A stretch of DNA of 64,000 nucleotides, taken from assembly GCF_011059105.1 (NCBI RefSeq), contig NZ_JAALLS010000010.1, positions 62,001 through 126,000 on the forward strand, in the 5' to 3' direction. The DNA is from Fodinibius halophilus (GTDB taxonomy: Bacteria > Bacteroidota > Rhodothermia > Balneolales > Balneolaceae). Of this stretch, positions 25,573 through 34,205 are shown one piece after another (the first letter of the stretch is position 1; each line of letters begins with the position of its first letter). The notes under the pieces were generated by a model, which saw nothing but the letters and a program-made list of their open reading frames with translations, was not told where the DNA came from and searched no databases. The translations under genes were made by a program, and so were the position numbers.

Positions 25573-25991
25573 ACAACTGCCAAAGTACACCGAGAAGTAC
25601 ATACCAGCTTTTCATTCATTGTATAAATATTTGTCTTCCATACCTGGGTTTGGCGTCCTCTGTGAACAGGTCTTGCAATACCTTGCACCGTATTATCCTT
25701 TTTTACTGCTCGCATATGGTTGGCATTAATTTCTATACCAACTGCTGTTTTGTCCTCATCGTCAATATTGAGCCACGCCCCCACAGAAGCCAGCGTTTCT
25801 GCTAATACTACAGAAGCCCCCCCGTGTAGAAAGCCAAAAGGCTGTACCGTATTTTTATCAACCGGCATAGTAGCTTTTATTTCGTCGATTTTAAACGAGG
25901 TAAAAGCGATGTTAAGACTATCTCCCATATGTAGCTGAGGGAGGTCCAAAAAATATTCAACACGTTTTTCTAAATTAGGTTGGATATACAT
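25563..25991 (-). CDS. Hotdog-fold acyl-CoA thioesterase (YdiI/MenI-like)
   Basis: The 142-residue hotdog protein has FGFLHGGASVVLAETLASVGA, the catalytic segment of the YdiI/EntH/MenI branch (family Glu in AET), and VGIEINANHMRAVKK in the second strand region. These enzymes hydrolyse aromatic or other acyl-CoA esters and free CoA. PaaI is an alternative given the phenylacetate genes, but HGGASVVLAE fits YdiI better. The final codons GAG ATG TGA coincide with a GAGATGTGA unit of the adjacent repeat arm, so the C-terminus may have been trimmed or rewritten by the element. Confidence 0.88.
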   Translation of the reverse strand: MYIQPNLEKRVEYFLDLPQLHMGDSLNIAFTSFKIDEIKATMPVDKNTVQPFGFLHGGASVVLAETLASVGAWLNIDDEDKTAVGIEINANHMRAVKKDNTVQGIARPVHRGRQTQVWKTNIYTMNEKLVCTSRCTLAVVEM

Positions 25992-26140
25992 AAAGTATTC
26001 TGTTACAATTCATTAGTAGATATTAATATAATCATTACAAGTGAAGAAGAAACAAAAATAGACTTTTAAATAAACTACAAAGGTGTAAATTAGTAGTGTA
26101 ACATACGCCATATTATATCATATATAACGGAGACTTATTT

Positions 26141-27943
26141 ATGGGCAACGAACATACTACAATCATTTCTGAGATTGATGCGGGATTGCGAAAGCATGAT
26201 AAAGAAGTTCTGATAGCTACCAAACGAAACGGCAAGTGGGTAAAAACCGGCCGAGATGAGTTTCAAAAAAAGGTTAGAAATTTTGCTCTGGGACTCTACC
26301 AGCTGGGTGTTCGTGAAGGCGATAAAGTGAGCGTACATTCAGAAAACAGTGCAGAATGGGTAATCTGTGATCAGGCTATTCTTTCTATAGGAGCGGCCAA
26401 CGTGCCCATTTATACCACACAGCCGGGAGATCAGGTCAAATATATTCTAGAAAACTCCGGTGCCAAAGTTCATATCGTCTCCACAGATAAACTGTTTAAG
26501 GATACCAAGCCGTTGATGAAAGGCATCACCAATGTAGAAGCGGTGATCTCTATATTTGGATCCAAGCATGATAAGCTCAAATCTTTCGATGCGATTATGG
26601 AGATGGGAGCCCAAAAGCATGAGGAAGAGCCCGAACTTTTCGAACAGCTTAAGTCGAAGGTAAAACCTGATGATCTGGCTACTTTGATCTATACGTCCGG
26701 CACCACAGGGGATCCCAAAGGAGTAATGTTGACCCATAACAATATTGCCTCCAATATTCGGGCTTCACTGGAACGAGTTCCATTCGATGAAGAGGTGAGA
26801 GAAGATGAGCGAATGCTATCTTACTTGCCTCTATCGCATGTGTTTGAACGTATGATTACATACCTGTATTTACATTTAGGATATCCCATTTATTACATTG
26901 AAGAAGTAGAGGAGATTCGTGATGATTTTGAATATGTGAAGCCGTACTACCTTGCTACTGTACCTCGGTTATTAGAGAAGATCCACACAGGGGTAAAGGT
27001 GAAGGGGCAGGAGTTGAGCGGACTTAAAAAACAGCTATACTACTGGGCGCTTCACCGGGCCGAAGAATATGATCCCGAAAACCCACCTTCAGGATTGGAA
27101 ACGGTGAAACACAAAATTGCCGACAAGTTGGTTTACTCTAAAATCAGGGAGTTGTTTGGAGGGAACCTGCTGGGTGTTGTGAGTGGGGGAGCAGCCCTTT
27201 CTCCAAACCTGTTTCGGTTTATGAATGCCATCGGCTTTATATGTCTGCAAGGGTACGGGCTTACCGAAACCTCTCCGGTACTTTCTGTACAAGATAAAGA
27301 TCACCTGCGGGTTGGCAGCTCCGGGTTTCCGCTGTCCAATGTGGATATCAAAATTGCAGAAGATGGCGAAATCCTTGCCAAAGGTCCCAATGTGATGGAA
27401 GGATATTATAATAACCCGGAAAAGACCGATGAGGTATTTACCGATGACGGCTGGTTTATGACCGGGGATGTTGGAAAGCTGGAAGACAACTACTTGTTTA
27501 TCACGGATCGTAAAAAGTCGGTATTTAAGCTTTCAACCGGTAAATATATAGCTCCTCAGATCATTGAGAATAAGCTAATAGAAAGTGGCTTTATTGACCA
27601 AGCTGTTGTGATTGGCTATCAACGTAAGTTTTGTTCAGCGTTAATTGTACCAAGTTTTGATAATGTAGAGCAACGGCTGAAGAGTCAAGGGAAATCGATG
27701 GCTGATAATGTCAGTGATGATCCTAAGGTACGAAAGCTTATCCAAGATGAGGTAGATAAAGTGAATAAAGAGCTGTCACCCTGGGAAACGGTTAAAAAGT
27801 TTGTGTTGTTAGATGCCGCTTTCTCTATTGAATCAGATGAACTTACGCCCACCCAAAAGGTGAAGAGACCGGTGGTCAAAGAACATTACTCCGATGAGAT
27901 AGAATCAATGTATGAGGAGGAAGGAACAGAGTCGCAAGGTTAG
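26141..27943 (+). CDS. Long-chain fatty-acid-CoA ligase (FadD15/AMP-binding type)
   Basis: The 600-residue long-chain synthetase has P-loop LIYTSGTTGDPKGVMLTH, the long-chain signature LPLSHVFERMITYLY, GYGLTETSPVLS, WFMTGDVGKLEDNYLFITDRKKS and VFKLSTGKYIAPQIIE. It activates long-chain fatty acids for the beta-oxidation genes that follow on the same strand: fadN starts 50 bases later. Signal peptide and membrane helix are absent. The end is acidic. Confidence 0.94.
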   Translation: MGNEHTTIISEIDAGLRKHDKEVLIATKRNGKWVKTGRDEFQKKVRNFALGLYQLGVREGDKVSVHSENSAEWVICDQAILSIGAANVPIYTTQPGDQVKYILENSGAKVHIVSTDKLFKDTKPLMKGITNVEAVISIFGSKHDKLKSFDAIMEMGAQKHEEEPELFEQLKSKVKPDDLATLIYTSGTTGDPKGVMLTHNNIASNIRASLERVPFDEEVREDERMLSYLPLSHVFERMITYLYLHLGYPIYYIEEVEEIRDDFEYVKPYYLATVPRLLEKIHTGVKVKGQELSGLKKQLYYWALHRAEEYDPENPPSGLETVKHKIADKLVYSKIRELFGGNLLGVVSGGAALSPNLFRFMNAIGFICLQGYGLTETSPVLSVQDKDHLRVGSSGFPLSNVDIKIAEDGEILAKGPNVMEGYYNNPEKTDEVFTDDGWFMTGDVGKLEDNYLFITDRKKSVFKLSTGKYIAPQIIENKLIESGFIDQAVVIGYQRKFCSALIVPSFDNVEQRLKSQGKSMADNVSDDPKVRKLIQDEVDKVNKELSPWETVKKFVLLDAAFSIESDELTPTQKVKRPVVKEHYSDEIESMYEEEGTESQG

Positions 27944-27993
27944 GAATATTATTTTTCAATTATTAGTACCAACAAGAATTTAATTATAAAGAT

Positions 27994-30366
27994 ATGTCTA
28001 CATCAAAATATGCTATTCAGAAAGTTGCAGTTTTGGGCTCAGGAACGATGGGCAGCCAAATTGCGGCTCATTGTGTGAACGCAGGATTGCAGGTTTGGTT
28101 GCTTGATCTCAAAGATGAGGAGAGTGATAATCCCAACCAACAGGTTATTGATAATGTCAAGAGGCTAAAAGAGATGAACCCCTCGCCGCTGGGAAAGCCC
28201 GAATATGCAGATCGCATAAAAGTGGGTAATTTTACTGATGATCTGGACCTGTTGGCAGAGGTTGACTGGGTATGTGAAGCCATCATTGAAAAGATGGATA
28301 TCAAGAAGAATTTGATGGCTGATATCGAAGAGGTGCGAACGCCGGGCACTATTGTCAGTTCGAATACCTCGGGATTGCCGATCGGAAAAATTAGCGAAGA
28401 TCTTTCTGAGGATTTTAAGGATCACTTTTTGGGGACGCACTTTTTTAACCCGCCCCGATATATGAAGCTTTTAGAAGTGATTCCTACAGATTCAACTTCT
28501 GAGGCTGTAACCGAATATATGAGCCGGTTCTGTGAGAAAGAGCTGGGTAAAGGGGTAGTACAGTGTAAAGATACTCCCAATTTTATTGCCAACCGCATCG
28601 GCATCTTTTCGATGGCCAGCATAATGCCACACTTTTTTAATGGATCATTCAGAGCCGAAGAGATCGACTATCTGCTGGGTACGCTCACGGGCTATTCCAA
28701 GGCAGCTACTTTTCGTACGGCCGATATGTCGGGATTGGATGTAATCCATCATGTGGCTACGAACCTGTACCCGGTTATTCCGGATGATGAACGGCGCGAG
28801 GTCTTTGATCTCCCCAAAGCGTTTGAGCAGATGGTAGAAGATGGGAAGCATGGAAATAAGGCAGGGGAAGGGTTTTATAAAAAGGTGCGTACCGATTCCG
28901 AGAAGGAATATAAGGTAATTAACCCGGATACCGGCGAATATGAATCGCAAATTTCCCCGGAGTTTGAGAGTGCATCTGAGGCTAAAGAAAAGTATGGCAG
29001 TTCCGAAGAACGACTCCGTTTTTTGGTTAATCAGGATGATGAAGTGGGTGACTTTTTGTGGGACATTCATTGCGACCTGTTGTTATATGCAGCGAACCGC
29101 ATCCCGGAAATAACGGACTCAGTTGAAGCTATTGATCGTGCTATGAAGTGGGGATTCAACTGGGAACTCGGCCCCTTTGAACGCTGGGATGCTATTGGGG
29201 TAGCGGAGTCTGTAGAACGCATGCAAGATGAAGGGCTGGAAGTACCGGAGACGGTCTTAGATATGCTCGAGAGTGGAAGAAAGAAGTTTTATGACTATGA
29301 AGAAGGTACCGTTTATAACTTGGCTACTGGCGATGTGGAATCTTTGAGTCCGCCTGCAGAAGGAGCTGTCACCGTATCCTCACTCAAAGCTGATGGCAAA
29401 GAAGTTATGGGGAATGACAGTGCCGGCTTGTATGATCTGGGCGATGGCGTGGCCCTCTTCGAATTTCGAACCCACAAATACACCCTGGGCTTTGAACTGG
29501 TCCAATCACTTGATAAAGCCTGTGATATTGTAGAGGAGCAGTTCGATGCTCTCGTAATTAGTCACGACGGAGATAACTTTACCTATGGGGCCAACCTGAT
29601 GGAAGCAATGGGAGCTTGGCAGCAGGGTGATAAGGAACGGGTTAAAGAAGCAGTTAAGAATTTCCAGGATGTAGCAGTAGGGCTGCGCTATCGTCCATTC
29701 CCGGTTATTGCTGCTCCCTTTGGGCGATGTCTCGGCGGCGGCGTGGAGTTTATCCTTTATTCGGATAAGGTTCTGGCCCACCATGAATTATATGCCGGAT
29801 TGGTAGAAGTGGGAGTAGGACTGTTGCCGGCAGGGGGAGGAACGACAGAAATGCTAGCTCGAGCCATGGAACAGGTTATGGAAGATGAGCAGGTTGATCC
29901 CATGCCGAATGTCAAAGAGGTGTTTAAGACTATTGGTATGGCGGAAGTTTCGGATGGAGCACCCAAGGCAAAAACGTTAAAGTACTTGCGCGACTCCGAT
30001 GAAATTGTAATGAATCGTGATCTGCTGATCGCCAATGCCAAGGCAGAGGCCCGACGGATGGTCGATGCGGGTTATCATCCCCCGGCAAAACCACAGCTTA
30101 AAGTACTTGGTAAACGTGCACTAAGTTCGCTACGACTGATGCTATATATTATGCATGAAGCCAACTTTATTACTGATTATGATAAGGTGGTAGCTGATGA
30201 TATAGCTTATATTATGAGTGGGGGCGATCTCAGTGAGCCGCAAGAGGTACCCGAAGATTATCTGTTGCGATTGGAGAGAGAAGCGTTTTTAAAATTGCTT
30301 GAAGATGAACGTACCCAAGCTAGAATTGAACATATGTTAAAGAAAGGAAAGCCATTAAGAAACTAG
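27994..30366 (+). CDS. fadN: 3-hydroxyacyl-CoA dehydrogenase/enoyl-CoA hydratase, FadN type
   Basis: The 790-residue bifunctional enzyme has the dehydrogenase first and the crotonase domain last, as in Bacillus FadN and opposite to FadB. The NAD site is VAVLGSGTMGSQIAAHCVNA, the dehydrogenase signature HFFNPPRYMKLLEVIP, and a second HAD C-terminal domain follows at about 350-440. The hydratase part shows FPVIAAPFGRCLGGGVEFIL and YAGLVEVGVGLLPAGGG with both acidic residues. It performs the two middle steps of beta-oxidation. An S23 cassette separates it from fadA. Confidence 0.94.
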   Translation: MSTSKYAIQKVAVLGSGTMGSQIAAHCVNAGLQVWLLDLKDEESDNPNQQVIDNVKRLKEMNPSPLGKPEYADRIKVGNFTDDLDLLAEVDWVCEAIIEKMDIKKNLMADIEEVRTPGTIVSSNTSGLPIGKISEDLSEDFKDHFLGTHFFNPPRYMKLLEVIPTDSTSEAVTEYMSRFCEKELGKGVVQCKDTPNFIANRIGIFSMASIMPHFFNGSFRAEEIDYLLGTLTGYSKAATFRTADMSGLDVIHHVATNLYPVIPDDERREVFDLPKAFEQMVEDGKHGNKAGEGFYKKVRTDSEKEYKVINPDTGEYESQISPEFESASEAKEKYGSSEERLRFLVNQDDEVGDFLWDIHCDLLLYAANRIPEITDSVEAIDRAMKWGFNWELGPFERWDAIGVAESVERMQDEGLEVPETVLDMLESGRKKFYDYEEGTVYNLATGDVESLSPPAEGAVTVSSLKADGKEVMGNDSAGLYDLGDGVALFEFRTHKYTLGFELVQSLDKACDIVEEQFDALVISHDGDNFTYGANLMEAMGAWQQGDKERVKEAVKNFQDVAVGLRYRPFPVIAAPFGRCLGGGVEFILYSDKVLAHHELYAGLVEVGVGLLPAGGGTTEMLARAMEQVMEDEQVDPMPNVKEVFKTIGMAEVSDGAPKAKTLKYLRDSDEIVMNRDLLIANAKAEARRMVDAGYHPPAKPQLKVLGKRALSSLRLMLYIMHEANFITDYDKVVADDIAYIMSGGDLSEPQEVPEDYLLRLEREAFLKLLEDERTQARIEHMLKKGKPLRN

Positions 30367-30370
30367 TTAA

Positions 30371-30869
30371 TAGTCGAAGGTCAAAAGTGGAAAAGTTTGT
30401 AAGTTGCCAAGTGTTTAGCAGTCTTACTTGTAAGTAACCACTTTAATTAAAAGGCTATTAATCATGAATAATTTTAGAAATTTAGATGTTTGGGATAAGG
30501 CTGTCGAATTGGCGACTTATGTATATCAGATAACGGAAAACTTTCCCAAGACTGAAACATATGGACTCACAAGTCAAATGAGGAGAAGTGCTATTTCAAT
30601 AAGTTCAAATATTGCAGAAGGGGCTGGAAGAGGATCAAAGAAGGAATTCAGCCATTTTTTAAATATTTCGATGGGGTCTTGTTATGAATTGGAAACTCAG
30701 CTTACTATTTCACAGAACTTGCAGTTTTTGAATGGTGTTGATTTTGAAAAAATCTCAGATAAACTGATTGAAATACAGAAAATGATTTATTCTTTAAGAA
30801 AAAGTTTAAATGCGTAACTAAAGTAACTTTACTTATCACTTTTTACTTACAACTTACTACTTTCGACTA
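30371..30869. repeat. S23 cassette 2: TAGTCGAA-ended element between fadN and fadA
   Basis: It starts 4 bases after the fadN stop with TAGTCGAA and ends with TTCGACTA 2 bases before the fadA ATG, a perfect 8-base terminal inverted repeat that extends to 11 with one mismatch. The arms are rich in AAAGT/GTAAGT words on the left and ACTT words on the right. The left flank, about 30371-30455, aligns by eye with the gene-less element at 4877-4948, sharing TAGTCGAA and TGCCAAGT in order. One S23 gene lies inside. Confidence 0.75.
30464..30817 (+). CDS. Four-helix-bundle protein (S23/IVP family), copy 2
   Basis: The 117-residue protein carries FRNLDVWDKAVELATYVYQ, YGLTSQMRRSAISISSNIAE, GAGRGSKKEFSHFLNISMGS and CYELETQL, the S23 family pattern. 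It interrupts the fadN-fadA operon and is flanked by terminal inverted repeats. Since it lies in the same direction as the fatty-acid genes, it will be co-transcribed with them. It may bind the RNA stem formed by its own flanks; this is inference from the family's nucleic-acid binding. Confidence 0.93.
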   Translation: MNNFRNLDVWDKAVELATYVYQITENFPKTETYGLTSQMRRSAISISSNIAEGAGRGSKKEFSHFLNISMGSCYELETQLTISQNLQFLNGVDFEKISDKLIEIQKMIYSLRKSLNA

Positions 30870-30871
30870 CT

Positions 30872-32053
30872 ATGAAAAATGCAGTTATAGTTGCGGCAAC
30901 GAGAACACCAACAGGAAAGGCTAATAAAGGATCACTTCGTTTTACACCCCCGGATACCCTCGGCGGAGAAGTGATAAAATCATTATTGCAGAAGGCTCCT
31001 AACTTGCAACCCGAAATGGTTGATGATGTGATTTTGGGATGCGCGTTTCCCGAGGCTGCACAGGGGCTCAATATTGCTCGACAGTGTGCTGCTTTAGGGG
31101 GCTTACCACCTTCGGTACCTGCTGCTACCATGAACCGGTTTTGTTCCTCCGGCTTGCAAACGATAGCCCAGGCGGCTGAACGCATTATGACCGGCGCGGC
31201 AGATGTGATCATTGCCGGTGGGGTAGAATCGATGTCGCTGGTACCTATGGGCGGCTATGTTGTGGAACCAAATCCCGACTTAGTGGATAACTATCCCGAG
31301 ATCTATATCAACATGGGATTAACAGCCGAGAATGTTGCCGAAAAATATGAGGTTGGTCGCGATGCTCAAGATGCCTTTGCCTACCGTAGTCACCAGCGTG
31401 CAATAGAAGCATGGGAGGAGGAGTACTTTGATGAGCAGATTACTCCGATTAAAGTGAAAGAAAAGAAAGTTACCGCTGGTGGAGAAGTGGAGGAAAATGA
31501 GTTCTTATTTGAACAAGATGAAGGTCCGCGGCGCGATACCTCGAAAGAGATATTGGCGAAACTTAACCCGGCCTTTAAACAAGGCGGTACCGTTACTGCA
31601 GGGAACTCTTCGCAGATGAATGATGCTGCAGCTGCTGTAATGGTGATGAGCCAAGAAAAAGCTGATGAGCTGGGACTGCAACCCATTGCAAAGTATCATG
31701 GATTTTCTGTAGCCGGCGTTCCTCCCGAAATTATGGGAATTGGTCCCGTTGAGGCCGTGCCCAAAGTGCTGAAGCAAACAGGCATGGATTTGAATGATAT
31801 TGACTTGGTAGAATTAAATGAAGCTTTTGCAGCCCAATCGGTAGCGGTAATTCGTGAGTTGGGACTTGATGAGGAGATCGTCAATATTAATGGCGGCGCT
31901 ATTGCTATGGGACATCCCCTTGGGTGTACGGGAGCAAAGCTGACTACACAGATCTTGCATGACCTTCAACGCCTTGACAAACAGTTCGGCATGGTTACCA
32001 TGTGTGTCGGGGGAGGAATGGGCGCAGCAGGCATTTTTGAGAATGTGAATTAA
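30872..32053 (+). CDS. fadA: Acetyl-CoA C-acyltransferase (3-ketoacyl-CoA thiolase)
   Basis: The 393-residue thiolase has the acyl-accepting Cys in [17 protein letters not shown], the substrate-binding [11 protein letters not shown], the catalytic His in [18 protein letters not shown] and the second Cys in [17 protein letters not shown]. It cleaves 3-ketoacyl-CoA made by FadN. Its start lies 2 bases past the end of the S23 cassette, so the element replaced whatever leader was there. Confidence 0.94.
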   Translation: MKNAVIVAATRTPTGKANKGSLRFTPPDTLGGEVIKSLLQKAPNLQPEMVDDVILGCAFPEAAQGLNIARQCAALGGLPPSVPAATMNRFCSSGLQTIAQAAERIMTGAADVIIAGGVESMSLVPMGGYVVEPNPDLVDNYPEIYINMGLTAENVAEKYEVGRDAQDAFAYRSHQRAIEAWEEEYFDEQITPIKVKEKKVTAGGEVEENEFLFEQDEGPRRDTSKEILAKLNPAFKQGGTVTAGNSSQMNDAAAAVMVMSQEKADELGLQPIAKYHGFSVAGVPPEIMGIGPVEAVPKVLKQTGMDLNDIDLVELNEAFAAQSVAVIRELGLDEEIVNINGGAIAMGHPLGCTGAKLTTQILHDLQRLDKQFGMVTMCVGGGMGAAGIFENVN

Positions 32054-32071
32054 TTTACAATGCTATTTTAT

Positions 32072-32140
32072 TGTCATCTCGACTGAAGGGAGAGATCTTT
32101 GTTTTGAATAAAGATTTCTTGTTTGCACTCGAAATGATCA
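32072..32140. repeat. Interspersed palindromic element between fadA and the reductase
   Basis: The left arm 32072-32100 (TGTCATCTCGACTGAAGG...) and right arm 32110-32140 pair around a 9-base loop, with shared TCAT-TCGA-GAGA-ATCTTT words. It resembles the TCATTTCGA...GAAATCTTT intergenic repeats I recall from Bacteroidota genomes. It may act as a stem in the transcript. It has no gene and no strong T-run. Confidence 0.65.
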
Positions 32141-32165
32141 ACTTCTTTTAATTTAAAGAGATGTT

Positions 32166-33029
32166 ATGTTTACAGATGATACCCTAAAAGACCAAACAAT
32201 TTTGATAACCGGTGGTGGTAGTGGCTTAGGATTGGCCATGGCTAAAAAGTTTGCCTCATTGGGCAGCAATATTGCTATTTGCGGCCGTACCGAAGAGAAG
32301 TTAATAAATGCTGTAGAAGATATTGCGAAAACGGGATATGAATCTGCAGAAGTGAAGTATTATACAGCCGATGTCCGTGATTATGATCGTATAAAAGAGA
32401 TGGTCGATGAAATCGTCTCTGACTTTGGTACTATGACCGGCCTTGTAAATAACGCAGCAGGTAACTTTTTATCTGCATCGGAAGATCTGTCACCCGGTGG
32501 TTTTAAAGCTGTGGTAGATATTGTACTGCACGGATCTTTTAACTGCACACACGTTTTTGGCAATTACTTAATTGAGCAGGAGCAAGAGGGTAACATCTTA
32601 AATATGGTGACTACCTATTCAGAGTCAACCGGATCGGCCTTTGTATTGCCTTCTGCTTGTGGTAAAGCCGGGGTATTAGCGATGACCCGATCGCTGGCAT
32701 ACGAATGGGCGACTTATGGTATTCGACTAAATGCTATTGCTCCGGGGCCGTTTCCCACAAAAGGGGCCTGGTCAAGATTAGTGCCTGATGAAGATTTTGA
32801 AGAGAAGTTTCTTTCTAAAATTCCGGCTAACAGGTATGGAGAGAAGGAGGAACTTGCTAATTTAGCGACCTTCCTGATGAGTGATATGGCTTCGTATATG
32901 ACCGGGGAATGTGTAGTTATTGATGGGGGAGAGCGTCTGGCTGCAGGGCAGTTTAACTTTCTCGATAAAATGGCTCCACGCGAAAAGTTGAAAGGCTTTT
33001 TTAAAATGATGAAAAATAAAAAAGGCTAA
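32166..33029 (+). CDS. 2,4-dienoyl-CoA reductase-like SDR (DECR1 type)
   Basis: The 287-residue short-chain dehydrogenase has the NADP loop ITGGGSGLGLAMA and NNAAGNF. The usual YxxxK is replaced by Ser163-x3-Lys167 with Tyr151 upstream (VTTYSESTGSAFVLPSACGK). That is the arrangement of mitochondrial 2,4-dienoyl-CoA reductase, as is RLNAIAPGPFPTKGAWSRL. Such an enzyme lets unsaturated fatty acids enter beta-oxidation, which fits the preceding fadN-fadA. Its stop codon overlaps the stop of the converging gene. Confidence 0.88.
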   Translation: MFTDDTLKDQTILITGGGSGLGLAMAKKFASLGSNIAICGRTEEKLINAVEDIAKTGYESAEVKYYTADVRDYDRIKEMVDEIVSDFGTMTGLVNNAAGNFLSASEDLSPGGFKAVVDIVLHGSFNCTHVFGNYLIEQEQEGNILNMVTTYSESTGSAFVLPSACGKAGVLAMTRSLAYEWATYGIRLNAIAPGPFPTKGAWSRLVPDEDFEEKFLSKIPANRYGEKEELANLATFLMSDMASYMTGECVVIDGGERLAAGQFNFLDKMAPREKLKGFFKMMKNKKG

Positions 33030-33880
33030 GTTCTTGCCAACCTTTTTTTAACTTTTTCAATCGTTTTAGTGAGTTCTACCAAGTGATAACCATTATAGAT
33101 CGTGGCCCGATTGAGTTGTATCGATTTTAAAAATTCCATACTGGCTAGTTCAGCCGATTTTGAAGCATCAAAGGTTTGCCTGTTCACATACAGGCGTTTC
33201 TGATTATTCTTTTGCTCGGCGAGACGCACTTTTTGCTCCCGGACATTACAGTCGAGCATATAGTTCTTATCCGCAGCTACCCGATGATGATTGTATTCAG
33301 TCGAAGCGGCATTTATATATATATTTGCTGTTGCACCACTGTTGAAACGAAGGAAAAGGTGTAACATATACAGATGGTCTCCGCTGAATGAGACAGTTTT
33401 CAAATCGATATGGTGGACAGCCCCATTAATCCAGCGCATGCAAAAGGCAAGCTCATTAATCCAGTAGTGCGAAAAATCATGATCCGAGTCGTAGAATTCT
33501 GAGTGGTTAATTTCTCGTATAATTTGAATTAAAGAAGGTTTTGCAACCTTTTTACTCATCCATTTAGAGGCTGGGGCCAATGTTGGCCAGTGAGAAAATT
33601 GTAGCAATACATTAGATTCTTCAGCTGCATGATAGATTTTTTGAATTTTTTGCCGATCGGTTGGCAAGGGAGAAACTAAAAAGCAGTGGTATCCTTGTTT
33701 TACAGCTTCGAGCAGGTGGGCCAGTCGTTTATCACTATCATCAAGAAGCAGGCAGGCATCAACATTTCCAATATCTTTTAGTTTAGATGTGATGATAACT
33801 TCGGAAACGGACTTGTGGGGGCGAAGATGGCTTTCCCAAGCCATTGCACGATCCGCAGGTCCAACAATCCCAATTTTCAT
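33026..33880 (-). CDS. Gfo/Idh/MocA-like protein lacking catalytic motifs
   Basis: The ATG at 33880 gives 284 residues starting MKIGIVGPADRAMAWESHL; an open upstream stretch adds 11 unlikely residues. The N-terminal Rossmann part is Gfo/Idh-like, but the dinucleotide loop is IVGPADRA, and the EKP motif is replaced by LVSPLPTD. The C-terminal half (FSHYWINELAFCMRWINGAV, then HHIDLKTVSF) resembles the family's alpha/beta domain. It may bind a ligand without redox activity. It overlaps the reductase gene tail to tail by 3-4 bases. Confidence 0.7.
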   Translation of the reverse strand: MKIGIVGPADRAMAWESHLRPHKSVSEVIITSKLKDIGNVDACLLLDDSDKRLAHLLEAVKQGYHCFLVSPLPTDRQKIQKIYHAAEESNVLLQFSHWPTLAPASKWMSKKVAKPSLIQIIREINHSEFYDSDHDFSHYWINELAFCMRWINGAVHHIDLKTVSFSGDHLYMLHLFLRFNSGATANIYINAASTEYNHHRVAADKNYMLDCNVREQKVRLAEQKNNQKRLYVNRQTFDASKSAELASMEFLKSIQLNRATIYNGYHLVELTKTIEKVKKRLART

Positions 33881-33969
33881 GATCTGATAATTTAATGCAC
33901 TTTCGATATGCAAATATTTATGAAATTGGGATCAACTTTCAAAATGGAATTTAAGAAAGGTCAGCTTGT

Positions 33970-34152
33970 TTAGTCTGGCATTACCAGGGCCAGGATAAAG
34001 TATAAAAGTATCGGACTTCCCCAGCTAAAAAAAGAACAGATTACAAAAATCATTCTAACAATGGTGGGGTCCCATCCAAGGTATTCGGCGATACCTCCGC
34101 AAACACCAGTAATCATCCGGTCGGTCCGTGATTTTTTTAATCGAGCTCCCAT
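33970..34152 (-). CDS. PspC-domain membrane protein
   Basis: A 60-residue protein, essentially one PspC domain: KSRTDRMITGVCGGIAEYLG, then WDPTIVRMIFVICSFFSWGS and ILLYFILALVMPD, with two hydrophobic segments. PspC-type proteins take part in envelope stress responses in some bacteria. The gene stands alone between the Gfo/Idh-like gene and pcs on the same strand. Confidence 0.9.
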   Translation of the reverse strand: MGARLKKSRTDRMITGVCGGIAEYLGWDPTIVRMIFVICSFFSWGSPILLYFILALVMPD

Positions 34153-34205
34153 AGAGGATATTTCTTAGATTTATCTTGTTATGCTTGTCGTTTTTTACGG
34201 GAATA

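Noticed and set aside
25068-30817. Diversity-generating retroelement (S23/Avd relatives)
   Set aside because: No reverse transcriptase, no template/variable repeat pair and no C-type-lectin target in the window.
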